Shown here in pieces: positions 18,917 through 28,694 of a stretch of DNA of 64,000 nt (position 1 is the first letter of the stretch; the number at the start of each line of letters is the position of its first letter). The DNA comes from Chloroflexota bacterium. GTDB lineage: Bacteria; Chloroflexota; Anaerolineae; Anaerolineales; Villigracilaceae. The stretch covers positions 1 through 64,000 of the forward strand of contig JAIOAQ010000005.1 in the NCBI GenBank assembly GCA_019873735.1, given 5' to 3'. The translations under genes and the position numbers were made by a program. A model generated the notes under the pieces. The model searched no databases, was not told the DNA's origin, and worked only from the letters and a program-made list of their open reading frames with translations.

Positions 18917-19792
18917 GCCAAACTTGTCAATCGTTTTCTGCTTGCCTTAACGGTTCTTTTCGGACTTTCGGCCTGCGCGGCCGACCCGCAGCCTCTTCCT
19001 ACTCCCACGGCGGTTTTTGCCTCGGCCACAGCCACACCCTCCCCCACACCCCTCCCGATTCCCACATCTACCCCAGCGCCCCTGCCCTGCACAGCCCGGC
19101 CGGGGACGCTGCTCAGCGTCGCGCTTGATTCGGCCTCCATCCCCCGTTTTCAACTCTATCTGCCGGCCTGCTATCAAACCGATACCGAGCGGCACTTTCC
19201 GGTCGTTTATCTCTTTCACGGCGCCACTTATGATGATGGCCAGTGGCCGCGTCTTGGCGTCATCGAAGCCGCCGATCGCCTCATTGAAAGCAAAGAAGTC
19301 CCGCCGTTTATCATCGTCATGCCCTACAATCGGGCGTCATGGCGCAGTCCAGAAGATGACCCGTTTGACGAGGCCGTTCTGACCAGCCTGCTGCCCTATG
19401 TGGACACCCATTACCGCACGCTTCCCGACCGGGGTCACCGCGCCATTGGCGGACTCTCGCGCGGGGCGGCCTGGGCTTTCCGTCTCGGCCTGACACAGCC
19501 CCAACTATTCTCCCGCATCGGCCTGCATTCGCCCGTCATTTTCTACCAGGATCAATTCAAGGCCAGGGATTGGCTGCGCGCCCTGCCGGTTGACGCCCGG
19601 CCCAGCGTTTACATTGACATTGGCCGCAGCGACAAAGAACACGGCAATGCCGCCCAACTGGCCGCATTACTGGATGAAGCCCAAATTCCGGTTGACTGGC
19701 ATCTAGGCGAAGGCACGCACGACGAGGTGTACTGGCAGGCGCAGGTCGAAAACTACTTGCGCTGGTATGCCTCTGCCTGGAACGGCCCTTGA
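18902..19792 (+). CDS. Putative esterase lipoprotein (alpha/beta hydrolase)
   Basis: The start MCNRQAKL at 18902 leads into a signal peptide with lipobox LSAC, then a Thr/Pro linker. The remaining ~240 residues match the esterase D / Fes-like putative esterase family: PVVYLFHGATYDDGQW (oxyanion region), the nucleophile elbow GGLSRGA and a late His in GEGTHDE. It is probably an extracytoplasmic esterase; the substrate is unknown. There is no ribosome binding site, and TATAAT is 7 nt before the ATG, so the mRNA is probably leaderless. Confidence 0.88.
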   Translation: MCNRQAKLVNRFLLALTVLFGLSACAADPQPLPTPTAVFASATATPSPTPLPIPTSTPAPLPCTARPGTLLSVALDSASIPRFQLYLPACYQTDTERHFPVVYLFHGATYDDGQWPRLGVIEAADRLIESKEVPPFIIVMPYNRASWRSPEDDPFDEAVLTSLLPYVDTHYRTLPDRGHRAIGGLSRGAAWAFRLGLTQPQLFSRIGLHSPVIFYQDQFKARDWLRALPVDARPSVYIDIGRSDKEHGNAAQLAALLDEAQIPVDWHLGEGTHDEVYWQAQVENYLRWYASAWNGP

Positions 19793-19798
19793 GGCGGC

Positions 19799-19807
19799 TG
19801 GTATAAT
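19799..19807 (+). promoter_or_regulatory. Extended -10 promoter of leaderless gatC
   Basis: TGG-TATAAT has the TGn extension and ends 6 nt before the gatC ATG at 19814. No ribosome binding site fits in the gap. Confidence 0.6.
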
Positions 19808-19813
19808 CACCAC

Positions 19814-20116
19814 ATGGCCCTTACCCTGGAAGAGGTTGACCACATTGCCGCCCTGGCGCGGCTCGAACTCAGTGCAGACGAGAAAGAGCATTACCGCCTG
19901 CAACTCTCTGCCATCCTGGATTACATCCGCAAACTCCAGGAACTGGATACGCGCGGCATTCCGCCCACTGCAAGCGGGTTGATTTCGGCCACCCGCCTGC
20001 GCGAGGACGAACCCCGTCCCGGCCTGAAGCGTGATCACTTGCTGGCCAACGCGCCCGAGAAAGAAGAGGGGCAATTCAAAGTGCCGCCCGTTTTTGATTT
20101 GGACGGCGGACGGTAA
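19814..20116 (+). CDS. gatC: Asp-tRNA(Asn)/Glu-tRNA(Gln) amidotransferase subunit C
   Basis: The 100-residue protein has the GatC pattern: LEEVDHIAALARLELSADE at the N terminus and the LREDEPRPGL segment near residue 60. GatC stabilises GatA and GatB in the complex that amidates misacylated Glu-tRNA(Gln) or Asp-tRNA(Asn). It lies 3 nt before gatA. gatB is not in this window. Confidence 0.96.
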   Translation: MALTLEEVDHIAALARLELSADEKEHYRLQLSAILDYIRKLQELDTRGIPPTASGLISATRLREDEPRPGLKRDHLLANAPEKEEGQFKVPPVFDLDGGR

Positions 20117-20119
20117 ACG

Positions 20120-21583
20120 ATGAGCAAACCTGCGAATGAATGGACGGCTCTCACGCTGACCCAGGCCTGCGCGGCCATCCACAAGGGTGAATTCTCCCCC
20201 CTGGAATTCACGCACGCCTGTCTTGAACGCATTGAAACGCTGGAGCCGCGCCTGAACGCTTTCCTGCACATCGCCGGCGAGGCCGCCCTTGCTCAGGCTG
20301 CCAAAACAGACCCTGCCAGCCCGCTTCCGCTCCCAATTGCCGTCAAAGATGTTCTGACCGTGGAGAACATGCCCTGCACCTGCGGCTCAAAGATACTGGA
20401 AGGTTTCGTCCCGCCCTACACCGCCACCGCTGTAAAGCGGCTGCAAGAAGCCGGCGCGATTGTCATCGGCAAGACAAACACAGATGAATTTGCCATGGGC
20501 TCTTCCACTGAAAACTCAGCCTACAGGGTGACCCACAACCCATGGGACCTGAGCCGCGTGCCCGGCGGCTCCTCCGGCGGAAGCGCGGCAGCGGTGGCAG
20601 CGCGGCTGGTGCCGGCGGCGCTGGGCACCGATACGGGCGGCTCCATCCGTCAGCCGGCCTCTTTTTGCGGGTTGACCGGCTTGAAGCCCACTTATGGCCG
20701 TGTCCCGCGTTACGGCTTGGTGGCTTACGGCTCTTCGCTGGACTGTGCCGGCGTGCTGGCGCAGTCTGCAGAAGATGCGGCGCTGGTTTTCTCGCTCATG
20801 GCCGGTCACGACCCTCTGGATGCGACTTCGGCAGATGTCCCTCTGCCGGCTTTGACCCTGAAAGTCGAGGGTTCTCTGCCCCTGCGCGGGCTGAGAATCG
20901 GCGTCCCCCAGGAATATTTCATTAGCGGAATCCAGCCCGGGGTAGAAAGAACCGTAAAAAATGCCATCGAGCAGTTGAGTCACCTCGGTGCAGAAGTCCA
21001 ACAAGTCAGCCTGCCCCATACCGAATACGCCCTGCCGGTCTATTACATCATTGCTCCGGCAGAAGCCTCGGCCAATTTAGCCCGCTTCGACGGCATCCGT
21101 TACGGGCCGCGCGAACAGGCAGAGAGTCTGTGGGAAGTCTATATTCGCACGCGCGGGCGGCGCTTTGGGGCCGAGGTGGAACGGCGCATTATGCTCGGCA
21201 CATACGCCCTCTCGGCAGGCTATTACGATGCCTTTTATGGCCAGGCGCAAAAGGCGCGTACGCTCATCCGCCGCGATTTTGAGCAGGTTTTTGAGCAGGT
21301 GGATTTAATTGCTGCGCCGGTAGCGCCGACCACCGCCTTCCCCATTGGCGCTCACGGCGACGATCCGCTGGCCATGTACCTGGAGGATATTTTCACCCTG
21401 CCTGCCAACCTGGCAGGCGTGCCTGGGTTGGCTTTTCCGGTTGGGTTTGACGAGAACGGCTTGCCGGTAGGTTTGCAACTGATGGGGCCGCACTTTCGCG
21501 AAGACCTGTTGCTGCAGGTAGCACACGCCTACCAGCAAACAACCGACTGGCATCTGAAAAGGCCACCCATAGACAACAAATGA
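20120..21583 (+). CDS. gatA: Asp-tRNA(Asn)/Glu-tRNA(Gln) amidotransferase subunit A
   Basis: GatA is the glutaminase subunit that supplies ammonia for tRNA-dependent amidation. The 487 residues are full length, with the amidase signature VPGGSSGGSAAAVAAR, the cis-Ser and nucleophile Ser region GTDTGGSIRQPASFCG, and the catalytic Lys in LPIAVKDVL. It follows gatC by 3 nt. galE starts 31 nt downstream with its own GGAG site. Confidence 0.98.
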   Translation: MSKPANEWTALTLTQACAAIHKGEFSPLEFTHACLERIETLEPRLNAFLHIAGEAALAQAAKTDPASPLPLPIAVKDVLTVENMPCTCGSKILEGFVPPYTATAVKRLQEAGAIVIGKTNTDEFAMGSSTENSAYRVTHNPWDLSRVPGGSSGGSAAAVAARLVPAALGTDTGGSIRQPASFCGLTGLKPTYGRVPRYGLVAYGSSLDCAGVLAQSAEDAALVFSLMAGHDPLDATSADVPLPALTLKVEGSLPLRGLRIGVPQEYFISGIQPGVERTVKNAIEQLSHLGAEVQQVSLPHTEYALPVYYIIAPAEASANLARFDGIRYGPREQAESLWEVYIRTRGRRFGAEVERRIMLGTYALSAGYYDAFYGQAQKARTLIRRDFEQVFEQVDLIAAPVAPTTAFPIGAHGDDPLAMYLEDIFTLPANLAGVPGLAFPVGFDENGLPVGLQLMGPHFREDLLLQVAHAYQQTTDWHLKRPPIDNK

Positions 21584-21614
21584 CAGACATCCCTTATGTC
21601 TTTGGAGTTTGCAC

Positions 21615-22598
21615 ATGAATATCTTCGTCACCGGCGGGGCCGGCTACATCGGCTCTGCAACTGCTGAAACCCTGCTGAAAGCCGGGCATTCCGTTACCGT
21701 GTACGACTCGCTGATCAAGGGGCACCGGGCGGCGGTACCCGCCGGAGCGCGCTTCGTTCAGGCCGACCTGGCAGATGTCCACAGCCTCAATCAGACCCTG
21801 GCTTCGGAGAGATACGATGCCGTCATGCACTTTGCCGCCTTTATCGAAGCCGGTGAAAGCATGAAGGAGCCAGGGAAATTCATGGAAAACAACCTGGTCA
21901 ATTCCCTGCGCCTGATTGAAGCCGCATTTCGGGCAAAGATCGGTCGCTTTGTGCTTTCATCCACCGCGGCCGTTTATCAATCCAGCGACGCGCCATTGAG
22001 CGAAGAATCGCCGCTTGGGCCGACAAATACATACGGTTATACCAAACTGGTCATTGAGCAGGCGCTGGAATGGTACCGCCAGATCCATGGCCTGCGTTAT
22101 GCGGCCCTGCGCTATTTCAATGCCTGCGGCGCCTTGCCCGGCCGCGGGGAAGCGCATCAGCCCGAATCGCATCTCATTCCGCGCGTCTTGCAGGTGGCTC
22201 TGGGTCAGGCCGAACATGCCTCGATTTACGGCACAGACTACCCCACGCCAGACGGCACCTGCATTCGCGACTACATTCACATTGCCGACCTGGTTTCTGC
22301 CCACCTCTTGGCACTGGAAGCCCTGGGAGAACGTGACCGCCTCATCTACAATTTGGGAAACGGCAACGGTTATTCGGTGCGCGAAGTCATCGAAACAGCC
22401 CGCCGCGTGACCGGCCACCCCATTCCGGCCAAAGAGTTGCCGCGCCGGCCTGGCGACCCGCCGCGCCTGGTCGCCTCCTCCGAAAAGATTCGCCGCGAAC
22501 TGGGCTGGGTTCCACAGCATCCGGACCTGGAGGACATCATCGCCAGCGCCTGGGAGTGGCATCGTTCTCACCCTCACGGGTATGAAAAGACTTCCTGA
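21615..22598 (+). CDS. galE: UDP-glucose 4-epimerase
   Basis: The enzyme interconverts UDP-glucose and UDP-galactose with bound NAD+. The 327-residue protein has the Rossmann start NIFVTGGAGYIGSATAE, the catalytic Ser/Thr region LSSTAAVY, and the YGYTKLVIE (YxxxK) active site. The extended-SDR C terminus carries RRPGDPPRLVASSEK. The ATG at 21615 has GGAG 7 nt upstream; an in-frame TTG at 21609 is less likely. It could feed galactose to the polysaccharide genes that follow. Confidence 0.95.
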   Translation: MNIFVTGGAGYIGSATAETLLKAGHSVTVYDSLIKGHRAAVPAGARFVQADLADVHSLNQTLASERYDAVMHFAAFIEAGESMKEPGKFMENNLVNSLRLIEAAFRAKIGRFVLSSTAAVYQSSDAPLSEESPLGPTNTYGYTKLVIEQALEWYRQIHGLRYAALRYFNACGALPGRGEAHQPESHLIPRVLQVALGQAEHASIYGTDYPTPDGTCIRDYIHIADLVSAHLLALEALGERDRLIYNLGNGNGYSVREVIETARRVTGHPIPAKELPRRPGDPPRLVASSEKIRRELGWVPQHPDLEDIIASAWEWHRSHPHGYEKTS

Positions 22599-22622
22599 AT
22601 CCAGCCGCCCGACAGAGAACCT

Positions 22623-23279
22623 ATGGATATCCTCATCACTTTTCTGGTTGTACTTCTCGGCTGGATATTTTCGCTTTGTCTGCACGAGTTTTCACATGCG
22701 CTGGTTGCCTATTACGGCGGCGATACCACCGTGCGCGATAAAGGCTATCTCACCTTCAATCCGCTCAAATACACCCACCCTGTCTATTCGCTGGTGCTGC
22801 CGCTGATCTTTCTCCTGCTTGGAGGGCTGGGATTGCCCGGCGGGGCGGTTTACATTGAACGCTGGCGGCTGCGCGGCCGAGGCTGGGAGACAGCCGTCTC
22901 ACTGGCCGGTCCGGCGTCCAATTTGCTGCTGGCCGGCACGCTGACCATCATCCTGCGTTTTGCTCCGGCCTCAGGCGGCGGCATCTGGCCAGGGCTGGCC
23001 TTTCTGGCCTTCCTGCAAGTCATGGCAGTGGTGCTCAACCTGCTCCCCGTGCCACCCTTAGACGGTTACGGCGCGCTGGCCCCTTACCTCAAACCAGACC
23101 TGCGGCTCAAATTAGACCAGGCCGGCGGGACGTTGATGTGGGTCCTTTTTCTGCTCCTGTGGTACGTGCCTTTTATCAACACGGCCTTCTGGGGAATCGT
23201 CAGCCTTCTCTTCCTCTTGCTGGGTTTGCCCGGCCCATTGGCCATGCAAGGGTTGAATCTATTCCAGTTCTGGCGCTAA
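22623..23279 (+). CDS. Site-2 protease-type M50 zinc metalloprotease
   Basis: The 218-residue integral membrane protein has the zinc motif HEFSH (His21, Glu22, His25) in its first membrane segment and the third-ligand motif NLLPVPPLDG near residue 138. This is the compact M50B-type site-2 protease fold without PDZ domains. Such proteases cut within the membrane, often to release regulators, but a target is not evident. Its stop codon overlaps the stop of the convergent deacetylase gene. Confidence 0.88.
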   Translation: MDILITFLVVLLGWIFSLCLHEFSHALVAYYGGDTTVRDKGYLTFNPLKYTHPVYSLVLPLIFLLLGGLGLPGGAVYIERWRLRGRGWETAVSLAGPASNLLLAGTLTIILRFAPASGGGIWPGLAFLAFLQVMAVVLNLLPVPPLDGYGALAPYLKPDLRLKLDQAGGTLMWVLFLLLWYVPFINTAFWGIVSLLFLLLGLPGPLAMQGLNLFQFWR

Positions 23280-24325
23280 TCTGGCGTGCTTTCGCCGTAA
23301 GAGGCCGCCGAACTTCTGCTGACATTTCTTTTGTACCAGGCATACAGGGGCGTCATATGCAGGCTAAAAGTCACCGCGGAAAGACGCGGATGCATGCCCA
23401 AACGGGGAAAAGATAACAAAGCCGCCTGCCGCAGCCGGTCACTGCCCTCTACGGTGGTAACGGCAAAACGTACCCCCTGGCTGTGCAGATAGGCCATCAG
23501 GGATTCTGAGAAAAACTGCGCCTGACCATCGGGATAGGCAAAGAGCGGCAAGGCCTGCCCGATTTCGCGGCGGATGGTCTCCAACGAGGTGCGAATCTCG
23601 GCACAGGCCTCTTCGAAGGGAATGCGCGTCAACAGCGGGTGGCTATGTGTGTGCGCCGCCACTGTCGTTCCGCGCGCGGCCAGCGAACGCAGTTCATCCC
23701 AATCCAGCGTATCGGGTTCTTGAGGAGAAGGCAAGGGCGCATCTTCTGCCAGCGACTGCACAAAGCGCATCGCTTCTGCAAATGGCAGCGATTTGACATA
23801 GGAGCGCAGACGAATAAGCGCCTGCTGCCGCTCCGCTTCAGTCCCAACCCGATAGGTGCCCAGCGGGCTGGACAGATACTCCCCCCGACAGTTCATCACT
23901 GCACCGTAGAGACGGTCCCACCAAAAACCGCCGCGGCCGGGGTAGGCAGTAGGCACAAACAGCACCGGGCGGATGCCATACTTTTGCGCCACAGGAAAGA
24001 TAAACTCGGCATAATCTCGGTAGCCATCATCTACCGTCACCAGGACGGCGCGCGGCGGCAGAGGACGGTTCGTCTCAATGGCATGAATGACATCTTCAGC
24101 CGAGACGGGCGTATAGTGTGCAGCCAAGAGACGCATTTGCTCGGCAAACTGGGCGGGAGTGGCACTGATCAGGCTTGGGTCAAGCCAGGGACGGTGATCG
24201 GGTTCGTCCACGCGGTGATAGCCCAACACATACAGGTGATTGCGGCCCGCGCCCAAATGGCGCAACAGGCTCACAAAGCCAAGCCGGTCTAGAAGTCGCG
24301 TGGCTGTAGTTTTCAGGGAAGGCAT
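23276..24325 (-). CDS. Polysaccharide deacetylase (NodB/CE4 family)
   Basis: The 349-residue protein contains the CE4 motif 1 TVDDGYRDY, a preceding YHRVDEP segment, and a later motif AAHTHSHPLL with the metal His residues. A trailing FAYPDGQAQFF segment matches motif 3 of the family. There is no evident signal peptide, so it may act on lipid-linked or cytoplasmic-face sugars. It starts 4 nt after the end of the membrane glycosyltransferase gene and is likely co-transcribed with it. Confidence 0.88.
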   Translation of the reverse strand: MPSLKTTATRLLDRLGFVSLLRHLGAGRNHLYVLGYHRVDEPDHRPWLDPSLISATPAQFAEQMRLLAAHYTPVSAEDVIHAIETNRPLPPRAVLVTVDDGYRDYAEFIFPVAQKYGIRPVLFVPTAYPGRGGFWWDRLYGAVMNCRGEYLSSPLGTYRVGTEAERQQALIRLRSYVKSLPFAEAMRFVQSLAEDAPLPSPQEPDTLDWDELRSLAARGTTVAAHTHSHPLLTRIPFEEACAEIRTSLETIRREIGQALPLFAYPDGQAQFFSESLMAYLHSQGVRFAVTTVEGSDRLRQAALLSFPRLGMHPRLSAVTFSLHMTPLYAWYKRNVSRSSAASYGESTPD

Positions 24326-24329
24326 TGTT

Positions 24330-26054
24330 TCATCTCAAAGCACTCAGTTCAAAGATGGCCAGACGCGCCCCCAAAGGCTGTAGGGCTGCAGGAAAACGCT
24401 CAAAGACGGCGCGCATCACGCCAGGGTAGCCGCTCAGAATCACGGCTTCAGAATCAACTTCCAGCGTAGAAAGAGCCGAGAGCATTGTCTCAACATCGTC
24501 GGCTTCGGTCTCATGGTAGAACAGGAGAACAGTCTGCCCTTGCAAATCGACAAAACGACGCAAAGTAAAGTAAGTGGCTGTCTTGTCCTGTTCAAAAGGG
24601 TCAGAGGTGGTGAAGCCGCGATTGGAGAGTTCAAGCAGGTAGTAGTCTGGTGTCCAGTTTGTAACTACCAGCGGCAGGCCGCGCTGAATGGCAAGTTCAA
24701 CAGCCTGCTGGCGTTCCAGGGCGCTGGCTTGAACCAGATTCCGCCAGCCGCCTCCCAGCAGGGCATAACCATGGCCGTAGAGGGGGCGCGGACCTTCAGG
24801 GGTGGGGAACGCAGCGCCAGCGCCAATCGTCAGTTCAAAATCTGTTCCATCCACATCTTTGTAATCGAAGGTGCGCAACTCAAAGCCCGGGCCCCAGGCC
24901 GTCCCGCTACGCGTCACGCGCACCCCTATGCCCCAAGGTACCAAGAGCAACACCAACAACGCCAGGCTGCCAAAGATTTGCCAGCGCCGTTGAGAGGTAA
25001 AGCGCCAAAGCATCTCCAGGCCATAGACGAAACAAAGCGTCAGCGCCGGCCAGGCTGTGAGCAAGTTCTTGGGCACCCCGCTGTAAAGCCACGGCAGCAC
25101 GCTCAGCAAGCCGGCCGCAACCACCCATGCAAGCGAGTCCCGCTGGCGAATGAGGCCAAACAGGCCCAGCAGGGCCAGCAGTCCCATAGCAGGTGTAACC
25201 AAAGGAGAAACCTGCAGGGCGGTGTTCAGCAATTTTTCGGTTGACGAAGCAGATTGCGTGGGGCTGATGGTGCCAGCCTGACGCAACACATAGGTAAATG
25301 TCCGAAATGTCGTTTCAAAATCGGGCGCGCCGTTGGTGCTCAGGGCTATCATGACGAAAGAAGCGGTTAATGCCAGCAAGGCCCATAATCCACCCACAAG
25401 GAGGTGTTTTCTGGAAATGCCTCCTGAAAACGGCGAATTTGCCGGCTTGCGGCGTAACAAATCGACAACAATCACCAGTCCGTACGCCAGTATATTCCAG
25501 CGCAAGGCCACGCCAAAACCAAACAGAAGGAACGAGAGGACAAAGAGCCAGGTCTGGCGGGGTGTTTTTAAGTCTGCCAGGCCGTGGGGCCAATGTGTGC
25601 GCCGCAAAATCAGGTGCGCCGCCAGGACAAAGCACATGGCCAACAGGGACGGCGAGAACACCAGACCAATGTAGAACAATTCCGGGCATGCCAACAGGAA
25701 AGTTATTGCAACCAGCCAACGCGGGACCTGGAGGCCGCGTTCTGCCAGCCAGTTGAACACCAATGCCAGCACCAACAACGTCAACCCAACGGCGGCCAGG
25801 CCGCTCAAGAGAATGCCGGTCATCCGCAAGAGCGGCTCGCGCGCAGGCAAAAGGCCCAGCAGTTTATCCATCATGCCGTGATAGGAAGCATAAGGCGGTT
25901 GGAATTCCCGCTGGCGTCCCATCGCATGGTAGGCCATGGAACTGGCATCATCGCCTTCCACATAGACAAAAGTCATTGACCGGGCAAAAACTACAGCAAA
26001 GGCAAGAAGCACAATGGCCGCCCATCGGGCCGGTAAAATTGCCGTCTTGTTCAT
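24330..26054 (-). CDS. Membrane glycosyltransferase-like protein (GT39/ArnT type)
   Basis: The 574 residues contain about ten membrane helices in the first ~390 residues and a soluble C-terminal domain. The first outer loop carries an acidic pair (YVEGDDASSMAYHAMG), as in GT-C transferases that use polyprenyl-phosphate sugars. The assignment to that fold is by architecture, not by a strong motif. The start has GGAGG upstream. It leads the two-gene operon with the deacetylase. Confidence 0.65.
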   Translation of the reverse strand: MNKTAILPARWAAIVLLAFAVVFARSMTFVYVEGDDASSMAYHAMGRQREFQPPYASYHGMMDKLLGLLPAREPLLRMTGILLSGLAAVGLTLLVLALVFNWLAERGLQVPRWLVAITFLLACPELFYIGLVFSPSLLAMCFVLAAHLILRRTHWPHGLADLKTPRQTWLFVLSFLLFGFGVALRWNILAYGLVIVVDLLRRKPANSPFSGGISRKHLLVGGLWALLALTASFVMIALSTNGAPDFETTFRTFTYVLRQAGTISPTQSASSTEKLLNTALQVSPLVTPAMGLLALLGLFGLIRQRDSLAWVVAAGLLSVLPWLYSGVPKNLLTAWPALTLCFVYGLEMLWRFTSQRRWQIFGSLALLVLLLVPWGIGVRVTRSGTAWGPGFELRTFDYKDVDGTDFELTIGAGAAFPTPEGPRPLYGHGYALLGGGWRNLVQASALERQQAVELAIQRGLPLVVTNWTPDYYLLELSNRGFTTSDPFEQDKTATYFTLRRFVDLQGQTVLLFYHETEADDVETMLSALSTLEVDSEAVILSGYPGVMRAVFERFPAALQPLGARLAIFELSALR

Positions 26055-26373
26055 TGCACCTCCAGATACCTCAAATAGGACTCATGCAAAGCAAACAGAA
26101 TAGACAGGATTTGCAGGATCAAAACCCCTGAAATCGCCACACAGTATCCTGATTTATCCTGCCCAAAACCGCCTTTTGTGTAAGCCCTGTCTAACAGGGA
26201 TACGCAGGGAAATTGCCTGCTCTAAAAAATCCTTTAACGCCACGCCTGCCTGGTGGACGCTTTCCATAACTAGTGTACTACAAATTTGGGTCTCTGCCGA
26301 CAATTGGCGCAGTGGAGTATAATGCTGATAATTATCCAATTCAGGGACGCTTTTTGATTAACAAAGGAACCTC
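26055..26373. other. Intergenic region with ACAGGAT-type repeat
   Basis: No gene is seen. It contains the inverted repeat element at 26095-26162, a short CCCTGTCTAACAGGG palindrome near 26186-26200, a GGAAATTGCCTGCTCTAA fragment that resembles one end of dispersed repeat copy 3 (26209-26226), and TATAAT at 26318-26323 upstream of the GT4 gene. Confidence 0.5.
26095..26162. repeat. ACAGGAT-type inverted repeat element, second copy
   Basis: Left units AGACAGGAT and TGCAGGAT are mirrored by right units TATCCTG and TTATCCTG across a ~25-nt centre. It is the same kind of element as 3752-3830, with only the unit sequence conserved. Confidence 0.6.
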
Positions 26374-27534
26374 ATGCCCCCCAACGAAGAAAACCCCTCC
26401 GACCAACCCCTTCGAGTATTGATCCTGGATTTATCGCGCGGTTATGGCGGAAGCAGTTCAAGATTGCTGGGGCTGATGAGCCGCTTCTCACCTGAGGAGA
26501 TGGCGCTGGCTACGCTGCAAGGCAAGCCACTGGCCGCGGCCGCCCGTCAACAGGGGTTGAGCGTGTACGAAGTCGGCAGGCACAAACTCGACCCATTGAT
26601 TCTGCCGCGCCTGGTGCGCCTGATCCGGCAAGGCGGTTTCCAAATCATAGACACGCAGAATATCCAATCGAAATGGTGGGGAAGTCTGGCTGCCATGTTT
26701 ACCGGCACCACCTTGGTTTCCACCCTCAACTCCTGGTACAACCTGGAACACGGCGGCAGCCTGAAGGGACGTCTGTACACTCTGCTGGAACTGCTCACCA
26801 ATTTTCGGCTGGACGGTTACATTGTGGTCTCGGCAAGCGTCCGCCAGGCTGTGCTGCAGGCGGGAATCAAGGCCGAGATGATTGACCTGATTTACAACGC
26901 GGTTGAGATTGACCCGGACACGGTTCCCGGCGACGCCGGCTGGCTGCGAAGCAAATTCGGCCTGCCTGCCGAAGCCATTGTCTGCACTGCTGTCGGGCGG
27001 CTGGTATGGGCAAAAGGCTATGAAGACCTGATCCGCGCCCTGGCAGGGATTGCCAGGCAAGAACCGCGCCTGCACTGTCTCATCCTCGGCGAAGGAGAGT
27101 TGAGAAAACGGTTGGAAGATCTGATCCTGGAAACGGGCATGGAAGGGCGCGTTCACCTGGCCGGTTTTTATGAGCGGCAGGAGGTTTTGTCCATTGTCAA
27201 AGCCGGCGATATCTTTGTCATGCCCTCGCGCCAGGAAGGGACTCCCCTGGCCTTGCTTGAAGCCGCGGCGCTGGGCAAGCCCATCCTGGCAACTGCTTGC
27301 GGGGGAATCCCAGAACTGGTGCAGGATGGCCAGGAGGCGCTGCTTGTACCGGTTGGAGACTCAACCCAATTGGGGCTGAGCCTGCTTCGGCTGAGTCGTG
27401 ATCCGCATCTGGCAAGGCAGTTGGGTCTTCAGGCCCAGAGCAAAGTCCGGTCGGCGTTCAGTTTAAAGTCGCAGGCAGAAGCCACACGCCAGGCCTATCT
27501 CAAAGCCATCCGCCATCGAAAGGGGAAAGCGTGA
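26374..27534 (+). CDS. Family 4 glycosyltransferase
   Basis: The 386-residue GT-B protein has the GT4 C-terminal half: VGRLVWAKGYEDLIRAL, the nucleotide-sugar contact IFVMPSRQEGTPLALLEAAA (E-x7-E), and a later GGIPELV segment. The donor and acceptor are not deducible. It begins with AAAGGA upstream. Its stop overlaps the ATG of the next gene (ATGA), so the three genes from here to 29791 are translationally coupled. Confidence 0.92.
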   Translation: MPPNEENPSDQPLRVLILDLSRGYGGSSSRLLGLMSRFSPEEMALATLQGKPLAAAARQQGLSVYEVGRHKLDPLILPRLVRLIRQGGFQIIDTQNIQSKWWGSLAAMFTGTTLVSTLNSWYNLEHGGSLKGRLYTLLELLTNFRLDGYIVVSASVRQAVLQAGIKAEMIDLIYNAVEIDPDTVPGDAGWLRSKFGLPAEAIVCTAVGRLVWAKGYEDLIRALAGIARQEPRLHCLILGEGELRKRLEDLILETGMEGRVHLAGFYERQEVLSIVKAGDIFVMPSRQEGTPLALLEAAALGKPILATACGGIPELVQDGQEALLVPVGDSTQLGLSLLRLSRDPHLARQLGLQAQSKVRSAFSLKSQAEATRQAYLKAIRHRKGKA

Positions 27535-28694
27535 TGCGCATTCTCAAGTTTTTTGCCCTGTTTGCGCTAATGCTCCAGGGCTGTCAGCCTGTTGACGTTT
27601 CCCCTTCCACCTTTACGCCTGCTGCCCCCACCGTTACGCCTGAGATGCCGCCCCCAACAGCATCCTCACGGCAGGCAAGCACCCCAACGGCGCGCCTGGC
27701 GTGGTTCAGCAAACCGCCCAACGACTCCCTGGGGCTGCTGGCAGAGAACTTCGATTTGGTGATCCTCACCCACAAAGACGAACGGGCGCGCGACGAATTG
27801 CGCCTGTTCGGAAAAAAAGAACCCGTTCTGGCCTATCTCACCTTGATTGAACTCCGCGATCCGGGTTCCTGCACCGACGTGCCGTATGGCAATCAAGTAG
27901 CCAACCGCCCTGGCGATTTTTGCCGCATCAGCACAGAACACCCGGACTGGTTCCTGCTCGACCCGTTCGGTCAACGCATCAGCGACAATGGCGTCTATCT
28001 TATGGATCCCGGCCATCCGGGATATCGGGCCTTCTGGCTGGAACGCGCTCGCCAACTCATTGAGGAATATGGCTGGGACGGCATTTTCATTGACAACGTA
28101 GATGCCAGCCTGGAACGCCTGCTCACCCAGTACCGGACTATGCCGGCCGCTTACAATCAGAGCGAGTATCAACAGGCCATTGAAGGTTTTCTGGCCTACG
28201 CCTACGCCGGTTACTTTCGGCCCTCGCGCCGCCCGCTCATCGCAAACATCGTTGGCCTGGCAGAGCAAACCGTCTGGTTTCGCTACCTGCAATACCTGGA
28301 CGGCGCCCTGCTGGAAGACTTCGCGGTAGACTGGCATGACGGCTACCGCGCCCCCGCCCGCTGGGAAGAACAACTGGCGCTCATTGAGCAAACAACATCG
28401 CTTGGAAAATCTATCATCCTGGTTGCTCAAGGGACACGTGATGACTTAAGCCGGCAAACCTTTGCTTTTGCCTCATACCTGTTAATCGCAAACGATCAGA
28501 CCTACTTTCGATACACAGATGCAGATCACTACGATGAGATCTGGCTATACATGAATTACTCCGTCTCGCTTGGAGAGCCGCTCGGCGCACGCTATCGCCA
28601 GGACAACCTTTGGCGGCGGGATTTCAGCAACGGCACCGTGTTGGTAGATCCCTTTCGGCACAATGCCATCATCACAGAAAGGTCCAAAGAGTGA
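27534..28694 (+). CDS. Putative glycoside hydrolase lipoprotein (GHL15-like)
   Basis: The 386-residue protein has a lipobox (LMLQGC) and a Thr/Pro linker, then a TIM-barrel-like domain. Conserved points are YLTLIELRDPG, the DPGHPGYRAFW strand and the acidic WDGIFIDNVDAS, where the Asp residues are probably catalytic. This resembles the hypothetical glycosyl hydrolase 15 / GH114-like group. It sits in a polysaccharide gene run and overlaps its neighbours by 1-4 nt, so it may trim or release the exported glycan. Confidence 0.72.
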   Translation: MRILKFFALFALMLQGCQPVDVSPSTFTPAAPTVTPEMPPPTASSRQASTPTARLAWFSKPPNDSLGLLAENFDLVILTHKDERARDELRLFGKKEPVLAYLTLIELRDPGSCTDVPYGNQVANRPGDFCRISTEHPDWFLLDPFGQRISDNGVYLMDPGHPGYRAFWLERARQLIEEYGWDGIFIDNVDASLERLLTQYRTMPAAYNQSEYQQAIEGFLAYAYAGYFRPSRRPLIANIVGLAEQTVWFRYLQYLDGALLEDFAVDWHDGYRAPARWEEQLALIEQTTSLGKSIILVAQGTRDDLSRQTFAFASYLLIANDQTYFRYTDADHYDEIWLYMNYSVSLGEPLGARYRQDNLWRRDFSNGTVLVDPFRHNAIITERSKE